DNA of 64,000 bases from Antiquaquibacter metalliresistens (GCF_029211225.1 NZ_JARGEM010000003.1:1-64000); one strand, 5' to 3'. Shown: positions 18,037 to 27,212, numbered from the stretch's first letter. The notes: generated from the letters alone by a model not told the origin. Numbers and translations are program-made.

Positions 18037-19494
18037 GTGAACCACGAGCTCGTCGACCGCCTCGCCACCGACCTGCGCACGGCCGACTTCACCGTCGACG
18101 CGCTCACCGCGCTGTGGGGCGAGGATGCCGCGGCCGCCCTACACCGCGGCGACCGGGTCCCGGCGCTGCGCGCGCTGTCCGGCAGCGCGCTCTCTACCCT
18201 CGCCCGCGCCTTCGTGCTCGGCGTGCCGTGCGAGCGGCCGGATCTCGCGGCGGCGCTGCCCGCGCTCGGCCTCGACGGCGCCGTCGAGCTCGGGCTCGTC
18301 ACGGCCGATGGCGCGCCACGCCTCGACCTGCGGCCCTATTCCTTCGTGGATGGTCGCGGCATCGTCAACTGGTGGATTGCCTCCGACCTCGGGGAACTCG
18401 CGCTGGGGCACGCGATACCGGAGGATCACGTGCTCGGGGTGGGCGGGGCATCCATGACGCTGAGCGGTCTGATGATCTCGGCACCCGTCGCGGTCGCGCT
18501 GGACCTCGGCACCGGGTGCGGCATCCAGGCGATGCACGTCTCCCGGCACGCCGAGCGCGTGGTGGCCACGGACATCTCGACGCGGGCCCTCGACTTGGCC
18601 GCGTTCAACTGCGCGCTCAACGGGATCGGCAACGTGGAGTTCCGGCTGGGGAGCCTCTTCGAGCCGGTCGCCGGGGAGCGGTTCGGACAGGTCGTCTCCA
18701 ACCCTCCGTTCGTCATCACCCCACGCGTGGCGGGTGTGCCCGCGTACGAGTACCGCGACGGCGGCATGGTCGGCGACGGGATCGTGGCGACGGTCGTGCG
18801 CGACGTGGAATCCGCGCTCGAACCCGGTGGGATCGCCCAGCTGCTCGGCAACTGGGAGTACCCCGGTGGCCTCGAGCGGGTCGAGTCCTGGGTCTCCGAG
18901 ACCTCGCTGGATGCGTGGGTCGTCGAGCGCGAGCGTCAAGACGTCGCGCGCTACGCCGAAACCTGGATCCGGGACGGCGGCACCAGACCCGGGCCCGAGT
19001 TCGACCGTCTGGTCGGGGTCTGGCTGGACGATTTCGCCGCGCGCGGCGTCACCGAGGTCGGATTCGGCTACGTCACGCTGCGCAAGCCCCTCACGGAACC
19101 CACACTGCGCCGGTTCGAGCGGCTCGACGGTGCGACCGGGGGCTCGCTCGCCGAGCATCTGCGCACCTGTCTCGACATCCACGATCAGCTGCTGGGAGCA
19201 GACCTGTTCGCGACCAGATTCACCGTCGCACCGGATGTCACGGAGGAACGCCACTACTGGCCGGGCGCCGAGCACCCCACCGTGATCCGCCTGCAGCAGG
19301 GCACCGGGTTCGCACGCGCGGTGCCGGTCGGCACCGCCCTGGCCGCGGTCATCGGAGCCTGTGACGGCGAGCTTCCGCTCGGCGCGATCTGCGATGCCGT
19401 GGCCGACCTGCTCGGGACGGATCCGCAGGCCCTCCGCGACGAACTCGTGTCGCACGTGCGTGAACTGGCCTTCACCGGCATGCTGTTGCCATGA
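18037..19494 (+). CDS. Class I SAM-dependent methyltransferase with N5-Gln/N6-Ade NPPF motif
   Basis: The 485-residue protein has an N-terminal actinobacterial domain of about 150 residues. The methyltransferase core carries motif I as ALDLGTGCGIQAMHVSRHA (about residue 152) and the catalytic NPPFVI (about residue 225), followed by a C-terminal alpha-helical domain. NPPF/Y enzymes methylate amide or exocyclic amino groups in proteins, RNA or DNA; the layout is closest to HemK/RlmG-type enzymes. The stop overlaps the ATG of the sugar transporter by four bases (ATGA). GTG 18031 is an alternative start. Confidence 0.85.
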   Translation: MNHELVDRLATDLRTADFTVDALTALWGEDAAAALHRGDRVPALRALSGSALSTLARAFVLGVPCERPDLAAALPALGLDGAVELGLVTADGAPRLDLRPYSFVDGRGIVNWWIASDLGELALGHAIPEDHVLGVGGASMTLSGLMISAPVAVALDLGTGCGIQAMHVSRHAERVVATDISTRALDLAAFNCALNGIGNVEFRLGSLFEPVAGERFGQVVSNPPFVITPRVAGVPAYEYRDGGMVGDGIVATVVRDVESALEPGGIAQLLGNWEYPGGLERVESWVSETSLDAWVVERERQDVARYAETWIRDGGTRPGPEFDRLVGVWLDDFAARGVTEVGFGYVTLRKPLTEPTLRRFERLDGATGGSLAEHLRTCLDIHDQLLGADLFATRFTVAPDVTEERHYWPGAEHPTVIRLQQGTGFARAVPVGTALAAVIGACDGELPLGAICDAVADLLGTDPQALRDELVSHVRELAFTGMLLP

Positions 19495-20894
19495 CGACGG
19501 ATCGCAAGGTGATCGGGCTCGCGGTGGCGGGCGCGGTCGGCGGGTTTCTCTTCGGGTTCGACTCCTCCGTGATCAACGGGGCGCTCGACGCGATCAAGTC
19601 GGATTTCGGTCTCGATGCCGGGTTGCAGGGCTTCGTGGTCGCGATCGCACTGCTCGGGTGCGCGCTCGGGGCCTTCCTCGCGGGGAGGCTCGCGGATCGC
19701 TTCGGTCGCATCCCGGTGATGATCGTCGGCGCGACCCTGTTCGTGATCAGCGCGATCGGGGCGGGCTTCGCGTTCACGGTGCCCGTGCTCATCGCCGCCC
19801 GCGTGGTCGGAGGCATCGGCATCGGCATCGCCTCCGTCGTCGCGCCCACCTACATCGCCGAGGTCTCCCCGGCGGGCAGTCGCGGCCGCCTGGGCTCGCT
19901 GCAGCAGCTGGCTATCACGGTCGGCATCTTCGTCGCGCTGCTCTCCGACACCGTGCTCGCGGGCCTCGCCGGCGACGAGTCCGCGGTGCTGTGGTTCGGC
20001 CTGCCGGCCTGGCGCTGGATGTTCCTGGTGGGTGTCATCCCGGGACTGGTCTACGGCCTCATCGCGACGCGGCTGCCCGAATCGCCGCGCTACCTGGTGC
20101 TCCGCGGCGCGGACGCCCAGGCGACGGCGGTGCTCGAGCGGTACTGGAGCGGTGAGGATGCCGGGCAGGCGGTGCGCGACATCCGCGACTCGATCTCGAC
20201 CGAGTCCGCGACGACCGACGGTGCCACGCTGCGAGCGCCGCGCACCGGCCTCAAGCCGATTGTCTGGATCGGCATCGCGCTGAGCGTCTTCCAGCAGTTC
20301 GTCGGCATCAACGTGATCTTCTACTACTCGACCGAGCTCTGGGCCGCCGTCGGTTTCGTGCAGGCCGACGCGCTGATCATCTCCGTCGTCACCGGGCTGC
20401 TGAACATCGTCGTCACCCTCGTCGCGATCGCCCTGGTGGACCGGATCGGCCGCCGACCGCTGCTGCTGACCGGCTCGATCCTGATGGCCGTCTCGCTCGC
20501 GGCGATGGCCCTGGCCTTCGCCCAGGGACCGGCCGGACAGCTCGAGGGCGCGTGGGGTCCGGTCGCGCTCGTCGCGGCGAACCTGTTCGTGATCGGCTTC
20601 GGGGCGTCGTGGGGTCCGCTGGTGTGGGTGCTGCTCGGCGAGATCTTCCCGAACGCGATCCGCGCGAAGGCGCTGGGCCTCGCCGCGGCGGCGCAGTGGA
20701 TCGCGAACTTCGCGGTCACCCTCACCTTCCCGCCGCTGTCGGCCATCTCGCTGCCGCTGACCTACGGCATGTACGCCGCGTTTGCGGCGCTGTCGTTCTT
20801 CTTCGTGCTCAAGCTCGTGCCGGAGACCAAGGGCATGGCCCTCGAAGACGCGGACACCCTGCTGCAGCGGCCCGCCGCTACGGTGGTGTCGTGA
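19491..20894 (+). CDS. MFS sugar/H+ symporter (sugar porter family)
   Basis: The 467-residue transporter has 12 predicted helices and all sugar-porter signatures: FGFDSSVINGAL in helix 1, GRLADRFGRIPVM, PESPRYLV, QQFVGINVIFYYS in helix 7, DRIGRRPLLL and the terminal VPETKGM. Substrates of such proteins are hexoses, pentoses or polyols. It overlaps the methyltransferase (ATGA) and the next phosphoesterase (GTGA), so the three genes form a translationally coupled operon. Confidence 0.92.
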   Translation: MTTDRKVIGLAVAGAVGGFLFGFDSSVINGALDAIKSDFGLDAGLQGFVVAIALLGCALGAFLAGRLADRFGRIPVMIVGATLFVISAIGAGFAFTVPVLIAARVVGGIGIGIASVVAPTYIAEVSPAGSRGRLGSLQQLAITVGIFVALLSDTVLAGLAGDESAVLWFGLPAWRWMFLVGVIPGLVYGLIATRLPESPRYLVLRGADAQATAVLERYWSGEDAGQAVRDIRDSISTESATTDGATLRAPRTGLKPIVWIGIALSVFQQFVGINVIFYYSTELWAAVGFVQADALIISVVTGLLNIVVTLVAIALVDRIGRRPLLLTGSILMAVSLAAMALAFAQGPAGQLEGAWGPVALVAANLFVIGFGASWGPLVWVLLGEIFPNAIRAKALGLAAAAQWIANFAVTLTFPPLSAISLPLTYGMYAAFAALSFFFVLKLVPETKGMALEDADTLLQRPAATVVS

Positions 20895-22603
20895 GCGAGC
20901 CGATCGACCCCAAGACCGCATCCCGACGCGACTTCCTGCGCACCGGCGCGGTCGGGCTCGGCGGCGTCGTGGCCGGGGCGGCGGCGGGCGCGGGGGTCAC
21001 GGCAGCGGTGACGAGTGGCACGCGGCATCCACCGGAGTTCGCCCCTCTCGAGCCGCGCAGCGAGCCCGGGTTCGACCACGTCGTGGTGCTCATGTACGAG
21101 AACCGCTCCTTCGACAACGTGCTCGGGTTCCTCTACGGTGCCGACGAGCAGCCCGACTTCGACGGACTCAATCAGGGTTCGTACTCGAACGTCGGTCCTG
21201 GGGGAGAGACGATCGAGGCGCACACCTACGTGGGCGACACCGACACGGTGATGCGGCATCCCCAACCCGACCCGGGCGAGACCTACCCGCACGTCAACAC
21301 GCAGATCTTCGGCATCGTCGACCCGGAGACCAACGCGCGACTCTACGAGAACGAGTTGCGCGAGCCGTACAACGCGCCCGTGAAGGACTCGAAACCCACC
21401 ATGGAGGGTTTCGTCAAGGACTACGTCATCAACTACGAGGAGCTCAAGAAGGGCACCAAGCCGAGCTACGACGAGTACCGCATCGCCATGGGCAGTTTCT
21501 CGCCCGAGATGCTGCCGGTGTTCTCGGCCATCGCGCGGGGCTTCGCGGTGTACGACGCCTGGCACTGCGCCGTGCCGTCACAGACGTTCTGCAACCGCTC
21601 GTTCTTCCACGCCTCCACGTCGCACGGGTTCGTGACCAACAAAGACCTCGGCGGCTACGACAAGTGGATCGACGCGCCGCCCGCGCCGACGATCTTCAAC
21701 CGGCTGCAAGATGCTGGCCTCACCTGGCGGGTCTACTACGACGCCCAGCAGATGGTCTCGTTCACGGGCATGCTGCACGCGGCCGTGCTCGAGCCGTACT
21801 GGAAGACCAACTTCCGCTCGATGGAGCAGTTCCACGACGACGTGAAGAACGGCAATCTGCCCGCGTACTCGTTCATCGAGCCGCGCATGGTCTTCAACCA
21901 CAACGACATGCACCCGCCGTTCGGCACGCTGCGCGAGGGGGAGTACGAGGGCGAGAAGGTCTTCAACAGCGCGCTCTCCGATGTGCGCGCGGGCGAGGCC
22001 CTGCTGCACTCGGTGTACGACTCGCTGCGCAAGGCGAAGTCCGCGAAGGGCTCCAACGCGATGAACACCGCGTTCCTCGTGACCTTCGACGAGCACGGCG
22101 GCACCTTCGACCATGTGCCGCCGCCCTCCGCCGTGCCCCCGGAGGCGAGCGCGCCCGCCGGCGAGATGGGCTTCACCTTCGATCGACTGGGATGCCGCGT
22201 GCCGGCCATCCTCGTCAGCGCCTACACCGCCGAGAACACGATCATCCACGACGAGATGCACCACGGCGCGCTGATCGCGACCCTCAACCGCCTCCACGGC
22301 CTCGAGCCGCTGACCCGCCGGGATGCCACGGCCAACAACGTCTTCAATGCCGTGAACCTCACCACGCCCCGCCAGCCGTACGCCTGGCCGGTCACGCATC
22401 CCGCCTACGTGCCGCCGAACCCGGAAGACGTGCCAGCCCCGCACGAGGAACACAAGCACCGCCCGCTCTCGACTCCCGCGCAGGGTCTGCTCGGCATCCT
22501 GCTGGCCAAGTACGAGCCCAACCTGCCCGTGCCGCAGACCTACGGCGACGCCTACGACGTGCTCGTCAAGCACGGCAAGGGGTTGTTCGGAGTGCGGGAC
22601 TAG
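20891..22603 (+). CDS. Tat-exported phosphoesterase (phospholipase C/acid phosphatase family)
   Basis: The 570-residue protein starts with a twin-arginine signal (SRRDFLRTGAVGLGG followed by an Ala/Gly-rich hydrophobic core). The PF04185 domain follows, with its diagnostic HVVVLMYENRSFDNVLGF (about residue 62) and later TFDEHGGTFDHVPPP, which carries metal or catalytic residues. These enzymes hydrolyse phospholipids or phosphomonoesters outside the cell. The GTG overlaps the sugar-porter stop by four bases and the gene overlaps the convergent GNAT gene by four bases. Confidence 0.9.
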   Translation: MSEPIDPKTASRRDFLRTGAVGLGGVVAGAAAGAGVTAAVTSGTRHPPEFAPLEPRSEPGFDHVVVLMYENRSFDNVLGFLYGADEQPDFDGLNQGSYSNVGPGGETIEAHTYVGDTDTVMRHPQPDPGETYPHVNTQIFGIVDPETNARLYENELREPYNAPVKDSKPTMEGFVKDYVINYEELKKGTKPSYDEYRIAMGSFSPEMLPVFSAIARGFAVYDAWHCAVPSQTFCNRSFFHASTSHGFVTNKDLGGYDKWIDAPPAPTIFNRLQDAGLTWRVYYDAQQMVSFTGMLHAAVLEPYWKTNFRSMEQFHDDVKNGNLPAYSFIEPRMVFNHNDMHPPFGTLREGEYEGEKVFNSALSDVRAGEALLHSVYDSLRKAKSAKGSNAMNTAFLVTFDEHGGTFDHVPPPSAVPPEASAPAGEMGFTFDRLGCRVPAILVSAYTAENTIIHDEMHHGALIATLNRLHGLEPLTRRDATANNVFNAVNLTTPRQPYAWPVTHPAYVPPNPEDVPAPHEEHKHRPLSTPAQGLLGILLAKYEPNLPVPQTYGDAYDVLVKHGKGLFGVRD

Positions 22604-22881
22604 ACCGCGCCGAGCAGGTCCCGCTCCTCCGGGTGCTTGCCCAGGTACGCCACGAGCATCGGGCACGTCGCCTTGAGCCTGAGCCCGCGAGACCGGATGT
22701 CCTCCAGCGCGCCCCGCAGCAGGCTCGTTGCCAGGCCGCGGCCCTCCCATCCCTCGAACACCTCGGTGTGCAGGATGTCGCGCACTCCGTCGTGGTCGCG
22801 GTACTGGCTGAAGCCGACGAGTTCGTCGTCGAGGGTGATCTCATAGCGGTGCTGTTCGGCGTTGTCGATGACCCGTTCCAT
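22600..22881 (-). CDS. Small GNAT-type N-acetyltransferase (NATD1/YidJ-like)
   Basis: A 93-residue minimal GNAT protein. EGWEGRGLATSLLRGALEDI carries the acetyl-CoA loop (Q/RxxGxA type), and CPMLVAYLGKHPEERDLL is the standard ending of the PF14542 group. Family members are uncharacterised small-molecule or protein acetyltransferases. The start at 22881 has GGAGGG upstream; an in-frame codon at 22899 is less likely. Confidence 0.87.
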   Translation of the reverse strand: MERVIDNAEQHRYEITLDDELVGFSQYRDHDGVRDILHTEVFEGWEGRGLATSLLRGALEDIRSRGLRLKATCPMLVAYLGKHPEERDLLGAV

Positions 22882-22954
22882 CCCTCCATGCTCACACATG
22901 GCGCGTTCACGGTTCTCTCATCAAGCTCGGAGCGGGGTCTGCGACGATTCCGAT

Positions 22955-23365
22955 ATGTCCCGCGCGCGCTTCCTCACCAGCGTGATCGCGGCAGTGTACT
23001 TCGGGGCGATCATCGGCCTCACCTTCGTGCCCGGGTCCGCCGCGAACCGTTCGTCCCCACTGTGGCCGTTCGTGCTCTTCGTGCCGGTCGGGGTGCTGCT
23101 GCTCCTGCTGCTGGGCACCCGTCGGTGGTGGACGGCGCTCGGCTTCGGTGCGCTCGGCGCCGCGTGGGTGGAGGCCGCTCAGACCATCTGGATGCCCGTG
23201 GGGTATGCCGACGCCTGGGATGTGGTCTGGGCATCCGTCGGTGTCGGTACGGGCGTGCTGCTGGCGGTCGTCGCCGTGCGTCTGCGCAACCGGTCGATGC
23301 GTTCTCATGGGGCTCCCAGCATGATCGCGCAGGCTGGTGGCAGGGAGATTCCCAGGGCCGAGTGA
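22955..23365 (+). CDS. VanZ-like membrane protein
   Basis: A 136-residue protein with four hydrophobic segments (FLTSVIAAVYFGAIIGLTFV, LWPFVLFVPVGVLLLLLLG and two more). The acidic WVEAAQTIWMP and DAWDVVWASVG, between helices three and four, match the conserved E and D of VanZ-like proteins. VanZ confers low teicoplanin resistance; most homologues have no known role. The start at 22955 gives the expected length. Confidence 0.75.
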   Translation: MSRARFLTSVIAAVYFGAIIGLTFVPGSAANRSSPLWPFVLFVPVGVLLLLLLGTRRWWTALGFGALGAAWVEAAQTIWMPVGYADAWDVVWASVGVGTGVLLAVVAVRLRNRSMRSHGAPSMIAQAGGREIPRAE

Positions 23366-23430
23366 GCCTCCGACGCGTTCCATCCGTCGGATAGCAGCCA
23401 TCCGGTATCCGCTGAGCACCCGCCCGAGGG

Positions 23431-24171
23431 GTGCCTGACCCTGACCGTGTCGTGCCGATGTTGCGCGACGTGCGCCCGTGTGCGCGAGATCCGAAAGCTC
23501 CAACTGTGCTCCGTCGTTCCCCCGATTCGTCTTCGCCTGCCCGCCGCATCAAGCATCACCTCGGTGTGCTCAACGCCCAACGCGGCCTCGTCGTCTTCAC
23601 GGCGTTCGCCGCCGTGGCCGCGTTCACCGCGCTTCCCGCGGCCTCCGCCGCGCTCACCCCTGAGCCGGTCGCCGTCATGGCGGTGCAGACCCTCAAGGTG
23701 CCGTCCACGGCGCTCGAGCCGCTGGTGCAGCGGGACGCCTTCGGTATCTCCAACTACAGCGTCGTGCAGTGGCCCGTCGCGCCCGGCACGGAGATCACCA
23801 GCTACTTCGGCTATCGCTCCTGTGACGGATGCTCCACCGATCACCTCGGCATCGACTTCACCCCCGGCGCCGGCACTCCCGTGCCCGTCATCGCGGACGG
23901 CGTCGTCACCGAAGCCGTCTACGAGGGCGTCTACGGCGTGCACGTGATCGTGCAGCACGAGATCAACGGCGTCACCGTCAGCACCCTCTACGCGCACCTG
24001 GAATCCGGCTCGATGGCGGTCTCGGTCGGTCAGCAGATCAAGCGCGGCACGATCGTCGGCGCGGTCGGCTCGACGGGACAGTCCACCGGTCCGCACCTGC
24101 ACTTCGGGGTGCTCATCGGCGAGGACTACATCGACCCCTATCCGTGGCTGCTGGCCAACGTGAACATCTAG
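23431..24171 (+). CDS. Secreted M23 (LytM-type) peptidoglycan endopeptidase
   Basis: The product (up to 246 residues) carries a hydrophobic export segment (GLVVFTAFAAVAAFTALPAA), a linker, and a peptidase M23 domain. Zinc ligands are visible in CSTDHLGIDFTPGAGTPV (HxxxD) and in TGPHLHFGVL (HxH). These enzymes cleave peptide crosslinks in the cell wall or activate amidases. The N-terminal 50 residues before the export segment are weakly coding, and starts at GTG 23431, ATG 23458 or GTG 23566 are all possible. I saw no clear riboswitch in the leader. Confidence 0.85.
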   Translation: MPDPDRVVPMLRDVRPCARDPKAPTVLRRSPDSSSPARRIKHHLGVLNAQRGLVVFTAFAAVAAFTALPAASAALTPEPVAVMAVQTLKVPSTALEPLVQRDAFGISNYSVVQWPVAPGTEITSYFGYRSCDGCSTDHLGIDFTPGAGTPVPVIADGVVTEAVYEGVYGVHVIVQHEINGVTVSTLYAHLESGSMAVSVGQQIKRGTIVGAVGSTGQSTGPHLHFGVLIGEDYIDPYPWLLANVNI

Positions 24172-24215
24172 CCGGTTCACGGCATCCGTCAAGCTGGAAT
24201 CCCTAGCGTGATGCC

Positions 24216-24743
24216 ATGAGAACCGACGACGACATCGCGATCGAGCGCTACCGCTACCTGCTGCGCACGGCACCGCCGGAGACCATCGAGCAGGTGCACG
24301 CGGAGGCCTTCGAGAAGCTGACCCCCGAGCAGCGTCGCAAGGTCTACGAGGAGCTCAGCCGCAATGCCCTGCCCGGCGAGCAACCGCGCGGTGAGGACGC
24401 CCAGTCGCTCGCGTCGGCGGCGACCCGCTCCGAGTTGCGCCAGCCAGGCACGCTCGAGCGCTCGTTCCAGGGGCCGAGCTTCCTCAGCATGGTCGGCAGC
24501 TCGCTGCTCGGCACCGTCGCCGGGTACGTCATCGGTTCTGCGATCGTCTCCGCCTTCATGCCGGATGCCACGCCCGCCGACACCGCGAGCGACACCGGCG
24601 CCGACAGCAGCGGTGACACCACCGGCGACACGGGTGCGGAAACCGGCGGCGACTACGCCTCGGCCGACGCCGGTGGTGGCGATTTCGGCGGGGGGGACTT
24701 CGGCGGCGGCGGATTCGACTTCGGCGGGGACTTCGGCTTCTAG
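24216..24743 (+). CDS. Membrane-linked protein with Gly/Asp-rich tail
   Basis: The 175-residue product has a charged helical N-terminus (AFEKLTPEQRRKVYEELSRN), one hydrophobic segment (about residues 95-117) and a low-complexity tail of Gly, Asp, Thr and Phe (GGGDFGGGDFGGGGFDFGGD). I know this layout from uncharacterised actinobacterial proteins but cannot assign a function. The start is supported by TAGCGT six bases upstream (leaderless pattern). Confidence 0.7.
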   Translation: MRTDDDIAIERYRYLLRTAPPETIEQVHAEAFEKLTPEQRRKVYEELSRNALPGEQPRGEDAQSLASAATRSELRQPGTLERSFQGPSFLSMVGSSLLGTVAGYVIGSAIVSAFMPDATPADTASDTGADSSGDTTGDTGAETGGDYASADAGGGDFGGGDFGGGGFDFGGDFGF

Positions 24744-24772
24744 CCGCTTCGCCATACGTGCTCGCCGCTTCG

Positions 24773-24845
24773 CCATTGCGGAGGACGACACGCCGTGGCA
24801 TCCGCACGCCGCGTGCTGCGCGCGGCGTGTCGTCCTCCGCAATGG
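24773..24845. repeat. Large palindrome with perfect 23-bp arms and nested hairpin
   Basis: Bases 24773-24795 and 24823-24845 are perfect reverse complements (arm starts CCATTGCGGAGGACGAC). The 27-base loop itself contains GCACGCCGCGTGC, a smaller hairpin. A CCGCTTCGCCAT direct repeat occurs just upstream at 24744-24755 and again at 24766-24777, the second running into the left arm. It lies in the 138-bp spacer between two plus-strand genes. There is no T-run, so it is not a classical terminator. Confidence 0.85.
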
Positions 24846-24869
24846 TGCACGCGGGCTCGGGATGCCACG

Positions 24870-24884
24870 TACCCTCGTCGGGTG
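24870..24884 (+). promoter_or_regulatory. Leaderless -10/start arrangement for the DUF3097 gene
   Basis: TACCCT (24870-24875) is followed after exactly six bases by GTG at 24882. No Shine-Dalgarno is present, so transcription probably begins at the start codon. This site decides the choice of start. Confidence 0.6.
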
Positions 24885-25709
24885 ACCGATGACCGCTACG
24901 GCTCCGACGTGCTCGCCGGCTTCCGCAGGCAGCGCGGCCCGAGCGTCGCGCCTCGGCTGAGCGTGGAGCCTGGGCTCGTCGTGGAGACCACGACGGGCTT
25001 CGTCGGCGCCGTGGTCGCGCACGCGAACGGACTCGTCGAGCTCGAGGACCGCCACGGCACGGTGCGCAGCTTTCCGCTCGGCACCGGATTCCTCGTCGAT
25101 GGCGCACCGGTGGAGCTCGTCAAGCCCGTGGCCGCCGCCGCTGGGCCCAAGCGCACGGCATCCGGATCCCTCGCCGTCGCCGAGCAGCGCGCCCGCACCG
25201 CGCTGCCGAGCCGCATCTTCGTGGAGGGCCGTCACGATGCCGAGCTCGTCGAGCGCATCTGGGGCGACGACCTGCGCATCGAGGGCGTCGTCGTCGAGTA
25301 CCTCGAGGGCGTCGACCACCTGCCGGCGGTGCTGCGCGAGTTCCGGCCGGGCCCCGCGCGCAAGGTCGGGGTGCTCGTCGACCACCTGGTGCCAGGCTCG
25401 AAGGAGAGTCGCATGGCGGATGCCGTGATGACCGAGTTCGAGCACGTGCTCGTGGTGGGGCATCCCTTCATCGACGTCTGGCAGGGGGTCAAGCCCCAGC
25501 GTCTCGGCATCGCCGCGTGGCCCGTGGTGCCGCGGGGTGTCGAGTGGAAGCACGGCGTGTGCGAGGCGCTCGGCTGGCCGCACGAGACCCAGGCCGACAT
25601 CGCTCGCGCGTGGCAGCACATCCTGTCGAAGGTGGGCGGGTTCACCGACCTCGAGCCGGCGCTGCTCGGCCGCGTCGAGGAGCTGATCGACTACGTGACG
25701 GCGGGCTAG
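24882..25709 (+). CDS. DUF3097 family protein
   Basis: The 275-residue product matches the actinobacterial DUF3097 family, with TDDRYGSDVLAGF at the start and the conserved centre RIFVEGRHDAELVERIWGDD, which resembles a TOPRIM-type strand-loop with an acidic cluster (VEGRHDAE). Further acidic motifs are VLVDHLVPGSKES and GHPFIDVWQGVKP. A nucleic-acid-related metal-dependent function is plausible, not proven. Confidence 0.88.
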   Translation: MTDDRYGSDVLAGFRRQRGPSVAPRLSVEPGLVVETTTGFVGAVVAHANGLVELEDRHGTVRSFPLGTGFLVDGAPVELVKPVAAAAGPKRTASGSLAVAEQRARTALPSRIFVEGRHDAELVERIWGDDLRIEGVVVEYLEGVDHLPAVLREFRPGPARKVGVLVDHLVPGSKESRMADAVMTEFEHVLVVGHPFIDVWQGVKPQRLGIAAWPVVPRGVEWKHGVCEALGWPHETQADIARAWQHILSKVGGFTDLEPALLGRVEELIDYVTAG

Positions 25710-25756
25710 GCGGGCACGCCGCGCACGGACTCGCTGCAGTGCCGGCTGCCGGGCCC

Positions 25757-26023
25757 CTACCCGCGGGCGCGGTGGGCGCCGTCGACCATGGCGACCGCGA
25801 CATCCCACGACAACGACTGCCCGACCTCGACGGCGCGACCCAGGTCGCTGCCGTGCAGGGCCACGTAGACGTTGCCGACGCGTTCGACGAAGCCCATGGT
25901 GTGCGTACTGGAGAGCACGCAGTACAGGTCGTCGCGAAGCAGGGCGATCGAGGGCTCGTCGGGCTGACTGCGCACCAGCTTCTCCCGTCGAGCGTCGACC
26001 CGATTGAGTTCAGATATCGACAC
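25757..26023 (-). CDS. Small protein of unknown function (88 aa)
   Basis: No family is recognised. The soluble sequence begins VSISELNRVDARREKLVRS and contains a central strand region (LYCVLSSTHTMGFVERVGNVYVAL). GTG 26023 has GGGGAGG five bases upstream, an excellent ribosome binding site, which supports a real gene. Confidence 0.6.
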   Translation of the reverse strand: MSISELNRVDARREKLVRSQPDEPSIALLRDDLYCVLSSTHTMGFVERVGNVYVALHGSDLGRAVEVGQSLSWDVAVAMVDGAHRARG

Positions 26024-26158
26024 GCGCACCTCCCCAGGGCTGACCCCTAGAACGGGGGTAGAAGTATCACACCACCCCTCGTGCGGAAATGGAAGGGCTT
26101 GACGACTCGGGGGTTAGCCCGATGGTGGCTCCCAACGAAGAGTGGCATCGTTGCCGTC

Positions 26159-26401
26159 ATGAGCATCAGCGCATCACCCGTTCTGCAGCGTCCCCGAACC
26201 GGCCGCATCCTCGCCGGCGTCTGCGCCGGACTCGCCAACCGCTTCGGCTGGAACGCGAACGTCGTCCGGCTGCTGTTCGTGCTGTCGTTCCTGCTGCCCG
26301 GGCCGCAGTCCATCGCCTACATCGTCATGTGGATCGTCATCCCCAACGAGCCGCTGCCCACCCAGGTGCAGGCGCCGGCGGCGCGCGAACCTATGGCCTG
26401 A
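26159..26401 (+). CDS. PspC-domain membrane protein
   Basis: An 80-residue protein made almost only of a PspC domain: RPRTGRILAGVCAGLANRFG followed by NVVRLLFVLSFLLPGPQSIAYIVMWIVIPNE in the next 40 residues. PspC modules sense or buffer envelope stress; short stand-alone copies are common in actinobacteria. It overlaps the convergent deacetylase gene by 11 bp. Confidence 0.88.
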   Translation: MSISASPVLQRPRTGRILAGVCAGLANRFGWNANVVRLLFVLSFLLPGPQSIAYIVMWIVIPNEPLPTQVQAPAAREPMA

Positions 26402-27212
26402 GGAACACGTCGTCGAGCGTGACGGGCACCAGTCCGCGCGCGCGGATGAGGTCGGCGAGCTCCGCGAAATGGCGGGTGACCGTGAGGAAGTTCGCGTGGC
26501 CGATGACGATGTGCTGCGGCAGCATCCAGCGCGTGGCGAACTCCATGAGCTGGGCGTCGCTGATCTCGCCGGAGTCGGCGAGCGATCCGTACCACATCAC
26601 CGGCTGGCTGTAGCCGATGCCGGATGCCACCACCGCGACCCGTTCGTCCAGATACCCGAACGGCGGCCGATAGTAGGGCCGCGCTTCGACCCCGTAGGTA
26701 TCGCGGATGAACGCGTCGTTGGACAGCAGCTCGTCCTCGATCTCGGCGTCCGAGCTGCTCGTGAGGTCGACGTGCGACCAGGTGTGATTGGCCAGCTGCA
26801 CCTGTCCGGAGGCGACGAGCGGCCGCAGGGCGTCGGCGTTGTCCGTCCAGGCGGGCCGTGAGCCGTTGAGGAAGAACGTCAGCCGCATCCCGGAGTCCTG
26901 GGCCCAACGAGCGTAGGCGGCGACGACCTCGGTGCTGGCGCCATCGTCCACGGTCAGGGCGAGCAGGTTGCCTTCTCCGGGCAGGTCGTACAGGGTGCCC
27001 CACGGCAGCGGCTCGCGCGCCAGGTTCGGCGGCAGGAAGCGCTTGGGCATCGGGAACGGGGCGGGCACGGGCCGTGGAAAGCGTCGCGGCACGCCGAAAT
27101 GCCGGGGAAGCACCGGCGGGGGAGGCGGCGCGAGCGCATCGCTGAGCACCCCACCGCCCACCGCGGCGACGGCGGCCAGGGCGGAGAGGCCGAGGAACAC
27201 TCGTCGGTCCAC
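26391..27212 (-). CDS. Polysaccharide deacetylase (NodB homology)
   Basis: The 273-residue protein has a signal/anchor (FLGLSALAAVAAVGGG), a Pro-rich linker and a NodB domain. Its motifs are LALTVDDGAS (catalytic Asp and metal Asp), NHTWSHVDLT (metal His pair HxxxH), PYYRPPFGYLDE and a late IVIGHANF. These are carbohydrate-esterase-4 residues for removing N- or O-acetyl groups from wall polymers. GTG 27212 lies seven bases after TACCGT. It is divergent from the glycosyltransferase at 27249 over 36 bp, with both -10 elements in that gap. Confidence 0.88.
   Translation of the reverse strand: MDRRVFLGLSALAAVAAVGGGVLSDALAPPPPPVLPRHFGVPRRFPRPVPAPFPMPKRFLPPNLAREPLPWGTLYDLPGEGNLLALTVDDGASTEVVAAYARWAQDSGMRLTFFLNGSRPAWTDNADALRPLVASGQVQLANHTWSHVDLTSSSDAEIEDELLSNDAFIRDTYGVEARPYYRPPFGYLDERVAVVASGIGYSQPVMWYGSLADSGEISDAQLMEFATRWMLPQHIVIGHANFLTVTRHFAELADLIRARGLVPVTLDDVFLRP

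Noticed and set aside
23366-23500. Possible c-di-AMP (ydaO) riboswitch before the M23 peptidase
   Set aside because: Actinobacterial wall-peptidase genes often have one, but I could not match the conserved ydaO core sequences here.
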